The notes under the pieces were generated by a model. The model searched no databases and had not been told where the DNA came from. It saw only the letters and a list, made by a program, of their open reading frames with translations. A stretch of 58,631 nt of DNA from Lysobacter antibioticus HS124 (GTDB taxonomy: Bacteria > Pseudomonadota > Gammaproteobacteria > Xanthomonadales > Xanthomonadaceae), in NCBI RefSeq assembly GCF_000336385.2, contig NZ_HG424442.1:5193-63823 (forward strand), written 5' to 3'. This document shows positions 8,002-15,458 of this stretch, piece by piece (the first letter of the stretch is position 1; the number at the start of each line of letters is the position of its first letter). The position numbers were made by a program, and so were the translations under genes.

Positions 8002-9489
8002 TCAATCCGCCGCGACGGTGCGGCCGCGCGCCCATTCGCGCAAGGCCTCGACCTGTTCGGCCATCGTCACCGACAGCGGCCGGGTCTGCTTGAGTTCGCC
8101 GCGCAGCACGAAATCCGACAGCGGCGCGCCGGCCGCATGCGCGGCGTACAGCGCGGCGACGATGGCCTGTTCGATCTCGGCGCCGGAAAAGCCCTCGCTG
8201 GCGGCGGCCAGCGCCGGCAGATCGAACTGCTGCGGTTCCAGCGCGCGCTTGCGCAGATGGGTCGCGAACAATGCCTCGCGCACCTCGGCCACCGGCAGGT
8301 CGACGAAGAAGATCTCGTCGAAGCGGCCCTTGCGCAGCAGTTCCGGCGGCAAGGCCTCGATCTGGTTCGCGGTCGCGACCAGGAACAGCCTGGACTTGCG
8401 CTCGGCCATCCAGGTCAACAGATAGCCGAGCACGCGCCGCGACACGCCGCCGTCGCCATCGCCGCCGCCGGAGGCCAGTCCCTTCTCGATTTCGTCGATC
8501 CACAGCACCGCCGGCGCCAGTTGCTCGGCCGAGGCCAGCGCCGCGCGCAGGTTCTTTTCGGTTTCGCCGTGGAACTTGTCGTACAGGGTGCCGAAATCCA
8601 GGCGCAGCAGCGGCACGCCGAAGCCGGAAGCCACCGCCTTGGCCAGCATCGATTTGCCGCAGCCCTGCACGCCCAGCAGCAACATGCCCTTGGGCGGGTC
8701 CAGGCCCGGCGGCGGTTCGGCGCCGGTAAACACGCTGCGGCGCTGTTCGACCCAGCGCTTGAGCCGGCGCGCGCCGGCCACCTCGTTCATGCGCGCGCTG
8801 TCGTATTCGTAATGCAGATGGCCGGAACGGTTGAGCAGTTCGAACTTGAGCTTGGCCAACTCCGGCAGGTCGTCGGCGCCGATCGCACCGTCGCGGAAGA
8901 TCAGGTGGCGGGCGATACGGCGCGCATCGACCAGGTCCAGGCCGCGCAGATTGCGCACGATCTGCCCGACCGCCTCGGCATCGCTCTCGACCCGGCGCCC
9001 GCCGTGCTCGCGCATGTAGTTGGCCGCTTCCTCGCGCACCAGCTTGAGCAGCGCGTTGGCGTCGGGCAGGCGCGGCGCGAAGCGCACCGCCAGCGAGTCC
9101 AGATCCGCCGGCAACTCGACCTGATGCCCGACCAGCACCAGCACGTGCGGCTCGCAGTCGCGGCGCTGGGCGATCTCGCGCAGCTGGCGCTGGGTGCTGG
9201 CGTAGCCCAGGTAAGGGTGGGCGTCGAACAGCAGATAGATGCCGCGCTGGTCGGCATCGCGGATCGCCTGCAAGGTGGTGGAGATGTCCGGCGCGACATC
9301 GGCCTCGTCCTCGCGGTCCAGATCGATCCGGCGCAGGCCTTCGGTGATCGACCAGCGATGCAGCGCGCGCCAGACGTTCATCAGCGCCTGGCGGAACAGT
9401 TCGACCACCCGCGCTTCGTCGCGGGTCTCGATCACGATCAGGGCGGTGTTGGAACGGATCAGCGCGGTCAGGTCTTGCAGGTCGCTCAT
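8002..9489 (-). CDS. AAA+ ATPase, Ycf46-like
   Basis: Protein of 495 residues. The first about 240 residues resemble an inactive AAA-like module starting MSDLQDLTALIRSNTALI. A complete AAA+ core follows: Walker A GVQGCGKSM (K279), Walker B VLWIDEIEKG, sensor 1 ATANQIEALPPELLRKGRFDE with the Arg finger, then the helical lid GFSGAEIEQAI. This two-part layout fits the Ycf46 family of chloroplasts and cyanobacteria, whose bacterial function is not settled (roles in carbon uptake and proteolysis have been suggested). The ATG at 9489 is used because the frame upstream becomes low-complexity reading of other genes. Transcribed alone, divergent from the AEC transporter. Confidence 0.88.
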   Translation of the reverse strand: MSDLQDLTALIRSNTALIVIETRDEARVVELFRQALMNVWRALHRWSITEGLRRIDLDREDEADVAPDISTTLQAIRDADQRGIYLLFDAHPYLGYASTQRQLREIAQRRDCEPHVLVLVGHQVELPADLDSLAVRFAPRLPDANALLKLVREEAANYMREHGGRRVESDAEAVGQIVRNLRGLDLVDARRIARHLIFRDGAIGADDLPELAKLKFELLNRSGHLHYEYDSARMNEVAGARRLKRWVEQRRSVFTGAEPPPGLDPPKGMLLLGVQGCGKSMLAKAVASGFGVPLLRLDFGTLYDKFHGETEKNLRAALASAEQLAPAVLWIDEIEKGLASGGGDGDGGVSRRVLGYLLTWMAERKSRLFLVATANQIEALPPELLRKGRFDEIFFVDLPVAEVREALFATHLRKRALEPQQFDLPALAAASEGFSGAEIEQAIVAALYAAHAAGAPLSDFVLRGELKQTRPLSVTMAEQVEALREWARGRTVAAD

Positions 9490-9789
9490 CGGGATAGTTC
9501 TTCCGTGGAGCGGACATGATACGGCGGCGGGACGGGGCCGCCGAAAGCCAGGGCAGCGCCAATGCCCGCGCCCGCTGCGCGGTCGCCGCCGCTTCTTGCG
9601 AAGCGGGCGACGGCAACGTCCGCATCGACGCCAAACCGGCGGCGGTGAGCGATAGCAGGCCGGGAGAGATTCGCTTTTGCTCCCTCCGTCCGAGCGCCCC
9701 CCTACCGCGCCCGAGCCGAAAGCCGCCTTGAGCCCGCGCCGCGCAACCGCGACCATCGTCCTACCGTTGCGCACCGACGACTCCCGCCC
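9490..9789. other. Divergent intergenic region
   Basis: A 300-bp gap between the AAA ATPase (minus) and AEC transporter (plus) start codons. It must hold both promoters, but I cannot point to convincing -35/-10 boxes or an operator. Confidence 0.4.
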
Positions 9790-10698
9790 ATGGCCTTCGA
9801 CGCCTTCGCCCTGGTCCTGGCCATGCTGGTCCTGGGCTACCTGTTCCAGCGCCTGCGCGCGCTGCCGGACAACGCCGCCCAGACCCTCAACCTGGTCGTG
9901 CTCTACGTCTGCCTGCCGGCGGCGGTGCTGCGCTACGCCCCGCGGCTGCAGCTGGAGCCGGCCCTGCTCGGCGTCGCCGCGGTACCGTGGCTGTTGCTCG
10001 GCGCGACCGTCCTGCTGGTCGGCGCCCTGGCTCGGCTGCTGAAGCTGCGCCGCGACGAACAAGCGGTGCTGCTGCTGACCGTGGCCCTGGGCAACACCAG
10101 CTTCCTCGGCTACCCGCTGACCCGCGCCCTGATCGGCGAACACGCCCTGCCCTATGCGGTGGTCTACGACCAGTTCGGCGCCTTCCTGATCCTGTCGACC
10201 TTCGGCCTGTGGGTGCTGGCCCGTTACGGCGGCGACGCCCGCCCCGGCCCGCGCGACATGCTGCGGCGGGTGCTGCGCTTCCCGCCGCTGTGGGCGCTGC
10301 TGATCGGTTTCGGCGTCATGCCCGCCGAGCCGCCGGGCTGGATCGCCGGCGGACTGCAGCGCCTGTCCGACGCCCTGCTGCCGCTGGCCATGCTGACGAT
10401 CGGCCTGTCGGTGAAACTGACCCTGCCGCGCGAAGAACTCAAACCGCTGGCCGCCGGCCTGGCGCTGAAACTGGCGCTGATGCCGGCCCTGGCCTGGCTG
10501 CTGCTGCCCTGGCTGGGCCTGCACGGCGAAGCGGCCCGCACCGTGGTGCTGGAATCGGCGATGCCGTCGATGGTCACCGCCGGCGCCCTCGCCATTGCCC
10601 ACAACCTGGCCCCGCGCCTGGCCGCGGCGATGGTCGGCTACGGCTTGCTGCTGTCCCTGCTGACCTTGCCGTTGTGGGCCGGCGTCGGCACCGGCTGA
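9790..10698 (+). CDS. AEC family transporter (auxin efflux carrier-type permease)
   Basis: Integral membrane protein of 302 residues with about 8-10 hydrophobic segments arranged as two halves, beginning MAFDAFALVLAMLVLGYLF. The helix-break motif with Asn and Pro near YVCLPAAVLR and the GNTSFLGYPL segment are typical of AEC permeases, which export or import carboxylates such as malate in bacteria. The substrate cannot be read from the sequence. ParA follows after 105 bp, and the two are not obviously co-transcribed. Confidence 0.85.
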   Translation: MAFDAFALVLAMLVLGYLFQRLRALPDNAAQTLNLVVLYVCLPAAVLRYAPRLQLEPALLGVAAVPWLLLGATVLLVGALARLLKLRRDEQAVLLLTVALGNTSFLGYPLTRALIGEHALPYAVVYDQFGAFLILSTFGLWVLARYGGDARPGPRDMLRRVLRFPPLWALLIGFGVMPAEPPGWIAGGLQRLSDALLPLAMLTIGLSVKLTLPREELKPLAAGLALKLALMPALAWLLLPWLGLHGEAARTVVLESAMPSMVTAGALAIAHNLAPRLAAAMVGYGLLLSLLTLPLWAGVGTG

Positions 10699-10803
10699 GG
10701 TCGGCGCCGGCTTGGCGTTACCGGTCACACCCCACCCCGCCCCTGTGATGACCCGTCCCCGCCCCCGGTGTACGCTGCGGGTTCCTTCCGGAGGGGAGCT
10801 CGC

Positions 10804-11433
10804 ATGAAGACCGTGCTGGTGGCCAGTTCCAAGGGCGGGGTCGGCAAGACCACGATCGCGACCCATCTCGCCGCACAGGCGGCCTTGGACGGGTTGCGCA
10901 CGGCCTTGATCGACGCCGATCCGCAGGGCTCCTCGACCCGCTGGGCGCAGCGCCGCTCGGTGCTGGAAAGCGCGGTCCTGCCGGTGGACGGCACGCGCAG
11001 GAAGGCCTGGCGCAAACACCTGCCCGAAGACGCCCAGCGCACGGTCATCGACGCGCCGGCCGGGGCGATGGCCGAGGACCTCGACGGCTTTCTCGAAATC
11101 GCCGACGCGGTGGTGGTGCCGGTGCAGCCCTCGACGCTCGACATCGAGGCCACCGTGCCCTTCCTCGACACCCTGGCCCAGCACCCGCGGGTGCGCCGCG
11201 GCCAGCTCCGGGTCGGCCTGCTCGGCAACAAGCTCAAGCCCTGGACCAACGCCTCGCAGCAGGCGGTGGAACTGCTGCGCGAATGGCCCTACCCGGTGGT
11301 CGGGCAGATCCGCGACAGCCAGGCCTATGTGGTCATGACCGCGCTCGGCAAGAGCCTGTTCGACTACCACTCGCAGCAGATCCGCGACCACCAGGCCGAC
11401 TGGCAGCCGCTGCTGAAGTGGATCCGCAAGTAA
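10804..11433 (+). CDS. ParA/MinD-type ATPase, orphan
   Basis: Cytosolic Walker-type ATPase of 209 residues with deviant Walker A KGGVGKTT (K10 signature Lys, K15), switch I DADPQGSS and an A-prime motif at VIDAPAG. ParA-like ATPases position DNA or protein cargo on the nucleoid or membrane. No parB, parS-like repeat or chemotaxis gene is adjacent, so the cargo is unknown. The N-terminus is short with no HTH, as in small ParA/MipZ-like forms. The ATG at 10804 follows GGAGGGGAG with good spacing; an upstream in-frame ATG at 10768 lacks this. Confidence 0.9.
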   Translation: MKTVLVASSKGGVGKTTIATHLAAQAALDGLRTALIDADPQGSSTRWAQRRSVLESAVLPVDGTRRKAWRKHLPEDAQRTVIDAPAGAMAEDLDGFLEIADAVVVPVQPSTLDIEATVPFLDTLAQHPRVRRGQLRVGLLGNKLKPWTNASQQAVELLREWPYPVVGQIRDSQAYVVMTALGKSLFDYHSQQIRDHQADWQPLLKWIRK

Positions 11434-11590
11434 GCCCTTCGCCCGCGCGCGCCGGCGTCGCCGCCTGCGGCGCGCGTTCACGCGCCTGCCGCCGACGCGC
11501 CGCTACCCTTGGGCGACGCCGGCAGGCATGCTTCGACCACGTTCGCGCCCCCGCCGCGGTCCGTTTCCTTTCCTCACCACACTGGCTCTC

Positions 11591-12067
11591 ATGCGCGAAT
11601 TGATCCTGTTGCGTCACGCCCACGCCGAGCCCGCCGCCCAAGGCCAGGCCGACCTCGACCGCCCGCTGTCCGCCGAGGGGTTGGCCGAAGCCGAAGCCGC
11701 CGGACGCTGGCTGGCACAGAACAAACTGGTCCCCGACTGCGTGCTGTGTTCGCCATCGCGGCGCACCCGCGAGACCCTCGAGGCCGTGCTCGGCGCGGTC
11801 GGCTATGTCGAGCAGCGCATCGAGCCGTCGATCTACGAGGCCACGCCGGGCACCCTGATCGGCCTGGCCGATACCCACCCGGAGGCCGACCGGCTGATGC
11901 TGGTCGGCCACAACCCGGGCCTGGAGCGGCTGGCGGCGCTGCTGCACAGCGGCCAGTCCGGCGACTACCGCGGCATGCCGCCGGCGGGCATCGCCGTGCT
12001 CACCGTGCCGCCCGGCACCAGCCTGGAACCGGGCATCGCCCAGCTCAGCCAGTTCTGGTGGCCGTGA
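11591..12067 (+). CDS. sixA: Phosphohistidine phosphatase SixA
   Basis: Histidine phosphatase superfamily protein of 158 residues with LLRHAHAE (nucleophile H9) and the second catalytic His H107 in LVGHNPG. SixA removes phosphate from histidine-phosphotransfer proteins, and in E. coli from the nitrogen phosphotransferase protein NPr. The cluster Arg of SPSRRTRET is also present. The stop overlaps the GTG start of the YceI gene (GTGA), so the two are probably translationally coupled. The link between SixA and the next two envelope genes is not known. Confidence 0.92.
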   Translation: MRELILLRHAHAEPAAQGQADLDRPLSAEGLAEAEAAGRWLAQNKLVPDCVLCSPSRRTRETLEAVLGAVGYVEQRIEPSIYEATPGTLIGLADTHPEADRLMLVGHNPGLERLAALLHSGQSGDYRGMPPAGIAVLTVPPGTSLEPGIAQLSQFWWP

Positions 12068-12771
12068 GCCCATCGGCGCCGGCGCCGAGGCGCTGGCGGG
12101 GCCGGGCCCTGCGCGTCCTGGGCGGTATCGCGCTGGCGCTGTGCGCCGCAGCGGCCGGCGCGGCGCAGCCCCCGGCCGCGCCGCACAACCCGCCGTCGAG
12201 CCAGGGCTTCGATCCGCTCCACACCCGTTTCGGCTTCGAACTGCGCACCCGCTGGGGCCAGAAGGTCAGCGGCGAGTTCCCGCGCTACGAAGGCGAGGTC
12301 GCGACCCTCGCCGACGGTCGCCACCAGGTCCGTATCCGCCTCGCCACCGCCGCGGTGGTGGTCGGCGACTCCGAGCGCTACACCCGGCTGGCGCGCGGCG
12401 AGCGTTTCTTCGATGCCGCCCGCTATCCGACCATCGAATTCGTGTCCGAGCCGCACGCCGCCGACCTGGTCCGCACCGGCGGCCCGCTGCGCGGCCGGCT
12501 GACCCTGCATGGGGTCAGCCGCTGGGAAACCTTCGTCCTGCCGCCGGGCGCCTGCGCCCGCCCCGGCGAAGACTGCGACGCTTACGCCTACGGCAGCGTC
12601 AGCCGCTACGACTACCGCCTGGACGGCTGGCAGCTCGCGCTCGGCGACCGGGTCCGTTTCACCATGCAGGTACGGTTGAAGCCTGCAGGCCTCAGAATGG
12701 CCGACCCGAAACCCAGCGACAGCAAGACTCCGGCCGGCGACGGCGCGGAACGCAAGGAGCCGTCCCGTTGA
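12064..12771 (+). CDS. YceI-like periplasmic lipid-binding-fold protein
   Basis: Secreted protein of 235 residues. The N-terminus has basic residues and a hydrophobic stretch (about 16-33, ending AAAGAA). A YceI lipocalin-like domain follows, with HTRFGFELRTRWGQKVSGEF at about 57-76, RFFDAARYPTIEF, and GRLTLHGVSR. YceI proteins bind isoprenoid-type lipids in a beta-barrel. The C-terminus adds a charged tail. The GTG at 12064 overlaps the sixA stop and is preferred because it puts the signal peptide at the N-terminus. It overlaps the next gene by TTGA. Confidence 0.88.
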   Translation: MSPSAPAPRRWRGRALRVLGGIALALCAAAAGAAQPPAAPHNPPSSQGFDPLHTRFGFELRTRWGQKVSGEFPRYEGEVATLADGRHQVRIRLATAAVVVGDSERYTRLARGERFFDAARYPTIEFVSEPHAADLVRTGGPLRGRLTLHGVSRWETFVLPPGACARPGEDCDAYAYGSVSRYDYRLDGWQLALGDRVRFTMQVRLKPAGLRMADPKPSDSKTPAGDGAERKEPSR

Positions 12772-14762
12772 ACCCCGTGCCGCGCGGCCTGGCCGCCGCC
12801 CTGCTGGCCTTGAGCCTGTCCGCCTGCGCGACCCTGAGTCCGGCGCAGCGCGACCGCGCCAGCGAGATCGCCGCGCAGGCCCGCTCGCAGCAGCTCGACT
12901 GCACCGCCGCCGACGCCTGCGCCCAGCCCTCGCCGCTGCGCGAACTGGGTCTGCGCGCGCGCGCCGCCTCGACCCCGGAACAACCGCGCCATTACGCCCT
13001 GATCCTGGACCGCGGCCCCGACGCGATGCTGGCGCGGCTGGACCTGATCCGCGGCGCCCGCCGCAGCCTGGACCTGCAGACCTACATCTTCGACGAGGAC
13101 GACGCCGGCAAGCTGGTGCTGGACGAACTGCTCGCCGCCGCGCGCCGCGGCGTGCGCGTGCGCCTGCTGCTGGACCAACTGTCGGCGCTGCGCCACGTCG
13201 ACACCCTGGCCGCGCTGTCGGGCGCGCACGTCAACTTCGAAGTCCGGCTGTACAACCCGGTGCTGCAGCGCGCCCGGATAAGCTATCCGCAGTACGTGCT
13301 CGCCGCGGCCTGCTGCTGGCGCCGGCTCAACCAGCGCATGCACACCAAGCTGCTGCTCGCCGATCGCCAGACCGGCATCGCCGGCGGGCGCAACTACCAG
13401 GACGACTATTACGACTGGGACGACGAGTACAACTTCCGCGATCGCGACGTGCTGGTCGCCGGTCCGGTCGCCGACCTGATGGGCGACGACTTCGAACTGT
13501 TCTGGAACGACCGCCGCAGCGTGCCGGTCGAGCGCCTCGGCGATGTCGGCCGGCGCCTGCTCAAGCAGGGCGTGCCGGAACTGCCCAAGGCCGAGTTCGA
13601 ACGCCCGCAGCGCGCCGCGCGCATGCGCGAGGACGCCGCCGACACCGAGCAGGTGCGCCAGCGGCTGGCCGCGCACGCGCTGGAGGTCGGCGCGGTGCGC
13701 TACATCTCCGACACGCCGGACAAGCATCGCGAGGACAGCGCCGCTGCCGCGCTGGCCTCCGATTCGCTGCGCAACCTGATCGCCAACTCGCGCAGCGAAG
13801 TGATGCTGCAAACGCCCTACCTGGTGCTGTCGAAGTCGGCGCAGCAATTGTTCCGCACCCTGCACGAACGTCCCGACGCGCCGCGGGTGATCGTCTCGAC
13901 CAACAGCCTGGCGGCGACCGACGCCTTCATCGCCTACGCGCTGTCGTACAAGTACAAGCGCCGCTACCTGCGCGAGTTCGGCTTCGATATCTACGAGTAC
14001 AAGCCCTTCCCGGCCGATGCGCCGATCGACATCGCCGCCACCGGCGCGCAGCTGCCCGACCTGGATCTGCCCGGCCTGCCCGACTCGGACGGCGCGGACC
14101 AGAGCGTGCGCCGCGATCGCAGCCGACCCAGCCGCGTCGCGTTGCAGGGCAGCGGATCGCGCGGCAGCCTGCCCGACCGCAGCAGCGTGCTCTACGGCCA
14201 GCGCTACCGCCAGCCGCTGGCGCGCGAGTACGCCGCGATCCGCTACGCGCGCCGGCGCAGCAACGAGCCGGTGCCGCTCAAGCGCGCCGGCGTGCGCATC
14301 GGCATGCACGCCAAGTCGATGGTCATCGACGAACGCATCGGCGTGATCGGCACCCACAACTTCGACCCGCGCGGCGATCACTACAATACCGAAAGCGCGG
14401 TGGTGATCGACGATCCGGCCTTCGCCCGCGCATTGGCGGACAGCATCCGCCGCGACATCGCCCCGGCCAACTCTTGGGTGATCGCGCGCCGCGACAAACC
14501 GCCGGTGTTCTCGGGCCTGGAGTATTCGCTGGCCAAGATCTCCGAGCATTTGCCGATCTTCGACCTGTGGCCGGTGCGTTACGCGACCAGCTACGAATTC
14601 GTGCCGGGTCCGAACTGCCCGCACCCGCTGTACCGCAACGACCCGGGCTTCCGCGCCTGCTACAAGCCGGTCGGCGACTTCCCCGAGGTCAACCTCGGCG
14701 TGAAGAGCCTGACCACGCGCATGTTCACCGCCTTCGGAGCGGGCTTGGCGCCGATTCTTTAG
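12768..14762 (+). CDS. Phospholipase D-family lipoprotein
   Basis: Protein of 664 residues with a lipoprotein signal (LALSLSACATL, lipobox LSAC) and two HKD catalytic motifs: MHTKLLLADRQTG (H192, K194) followed by GGRN, and MHAKSMVIDERIG (H514, K516) followed by GTHNFDPRG. Two-HKD proteins with a lipobox act on phospholipids at the cell envelope, some as cardiolipin synthase-like transferases, so transphosphatidylation is as likely as hydrolysis. A Ser/Arg-rich insert lies between the halves (about 430-475). The TTG start is supported by AAGGAG eight bases upstream and by the TTGA overlap with the YceI gene; a GTG three codons later is the alternative. Confidence 0.9.
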   Translation: MNPVPRGLAAALLALSLSACATLSPAQRDRASEIAAQARSQQLDCTAADACAQPSPLRELGLRARAASTPEQPRHYALILDRGPDAMLARLDLIRGARRSLDLQTYIFDEDDAGKLVLDELLAAARRGVRVRLLLDQLSALRHVDTLAALSGAHVNFEVRLYNPVLQRARISYPQYVLAAACCWRRLNQRMHTKLLLADRQTGIAGGRNYQDDYYDWDDEYNFRDRDVLVAGPVADLMGDDFELFWNDRRSVPVERLGDVGRRLLKQGVPELPKAEFERPQRAARMREDAADTEQVRQRLAAHALEVGAVRYISDTPDKHREDSAAAALASDSLRNLIANSRSEVMLQTPYLVLSKSAQQLFRTLHERPDAPRVIVSTNSLAATDAFIAYALSYKYKRRYLREFGFDIYEYKPFPADAPIDIAATGAQLPDLDLPGLPDSDGADQSVRRDRSRPSRVALQGSGSRGSLPDRSSVLYGQRYRQPLAREYAAIRYARRRSNEPVPLKRAGVRIGMHAKSMVIDERIGVIGTHNFDPRGDHYNTESAVVIDDPAFARALADSIRRDIAPANSWVIARRDKPPVFSGLEYSLAKISEHLPIFDLWPVRYATSYEFVPGPNCPHPLYRNDPGFRACYKPVGDFPEVNLGVKSLTTRMFTAFGAGLAPIL

Positions 14763-14892
14763 AAGCGCGGATCGTAGACGCGGCGGCGCCCGACCGTCCG
14801 CACGCTGCGGCGTTGCTGCAGCGGGGCGCGAGCGCAGCCGCTTCGAACGCAAGGACGCGCCCCGGGCATGGCCCGGGGTCCGCCGCCGGGCG

Positions 14893-15405
14893 CTACCTCC
14901 GCCCGGGGTCGCGTTCGACGATCGTGCCCGGGGGAAGATCGGGCCGAGCCGGGCCGTCGTCGGTGATCACCCAGTAGCGGCCGTCCCTCTGCTTTTCGAT
15001 ACGCGCCCTGGGAATGTTGGAGCGGACGCTTTCGGCCGGCGTCGGCGCAACCCTGGGACCGAACCGCTCGCGGGCCACGTAGGCCATGCGTTCGGCTTCC
15101 GGCAGCGTTTCGGGATCGGCCGGCGCGATCGGTTCCTCGGCGGCAGCGCGCGCCGGCGTTCCCGGGTCGTGGTCGGTCAGGTGCCGGTTCAGCAGTTCCT
15201 GGTCGCGCACCTCGGACCGCCCCGCGCGCTCGGATCCATCGCCGCTGCGCTGCGCTCCCGGGACGGACGCCGAGCCGGTGGCCGATCGGGTGGCGTCTTG
15301 CCCGAACCACCCCGCGAGCTTGCCCCGCAGCGGCTCGCAAGCCACCAAGAGCAACCCTCCGAACAGCGCCGCCAGCGCGGCGCCCCAGACCCATTTCGCT
15401 TGCAT
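14893..15405 (-). CDS. Small lipoprotein of unknown function
   Basis: Protein of 170 residues. A hydrophobic signal with GGLLLVACEP (lipobox LVAC) predicts a lipid-anchored product. The rest is polar and probably disordered, with ARIEKQRDGRYWVITDDGPARPDLPPG near the C-terminus as the only compact-looking part. No family recognised. The ATG at 15405 has GAGG nine bases upstream; an in-frame ATG at 15420 would add MRQRI and lacks a ribosome site. It lies 53 bp behind the large protease gene in the same direction, so it may serve that protein. Confidence 0.7.
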   Translation of the reverse strand: MQAKWVWGAALAALFGGLLLVACEPLRGKLAGWFGQDATRSATGSASVPGAQRSGDGSERAGRSEVRDQELLNRHLTDHDPGTPARAAAEEPIAPADPETLPEAERMAYVARERFGPRVAPTPAESVRSNIPRARIEKQRDGRYWVITDDGPARPDLPPGTIVERDPGRR

Positions 15406-15409
15406 GATT

Positions 15410-15432
15410 CGCTGCCTCATTGGTAGGCAGCG
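15410..15432 (-). promoter_or_regulatory. Hairpin over the lipoprotein ribosome-binding site
   Basis: Perfect 7-bp arms CGCTGCC and GGCAGCG on the minus strand, with the second arm covering the GAGG that precedes the ATG at 15405. It could limit translation of the lipoprotein or act as a pause between the two genes. Confidence 0.35.
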
Positions 15433-15458
15433 CCCCGTCGCCGGGGCGCTGCGCGCGA

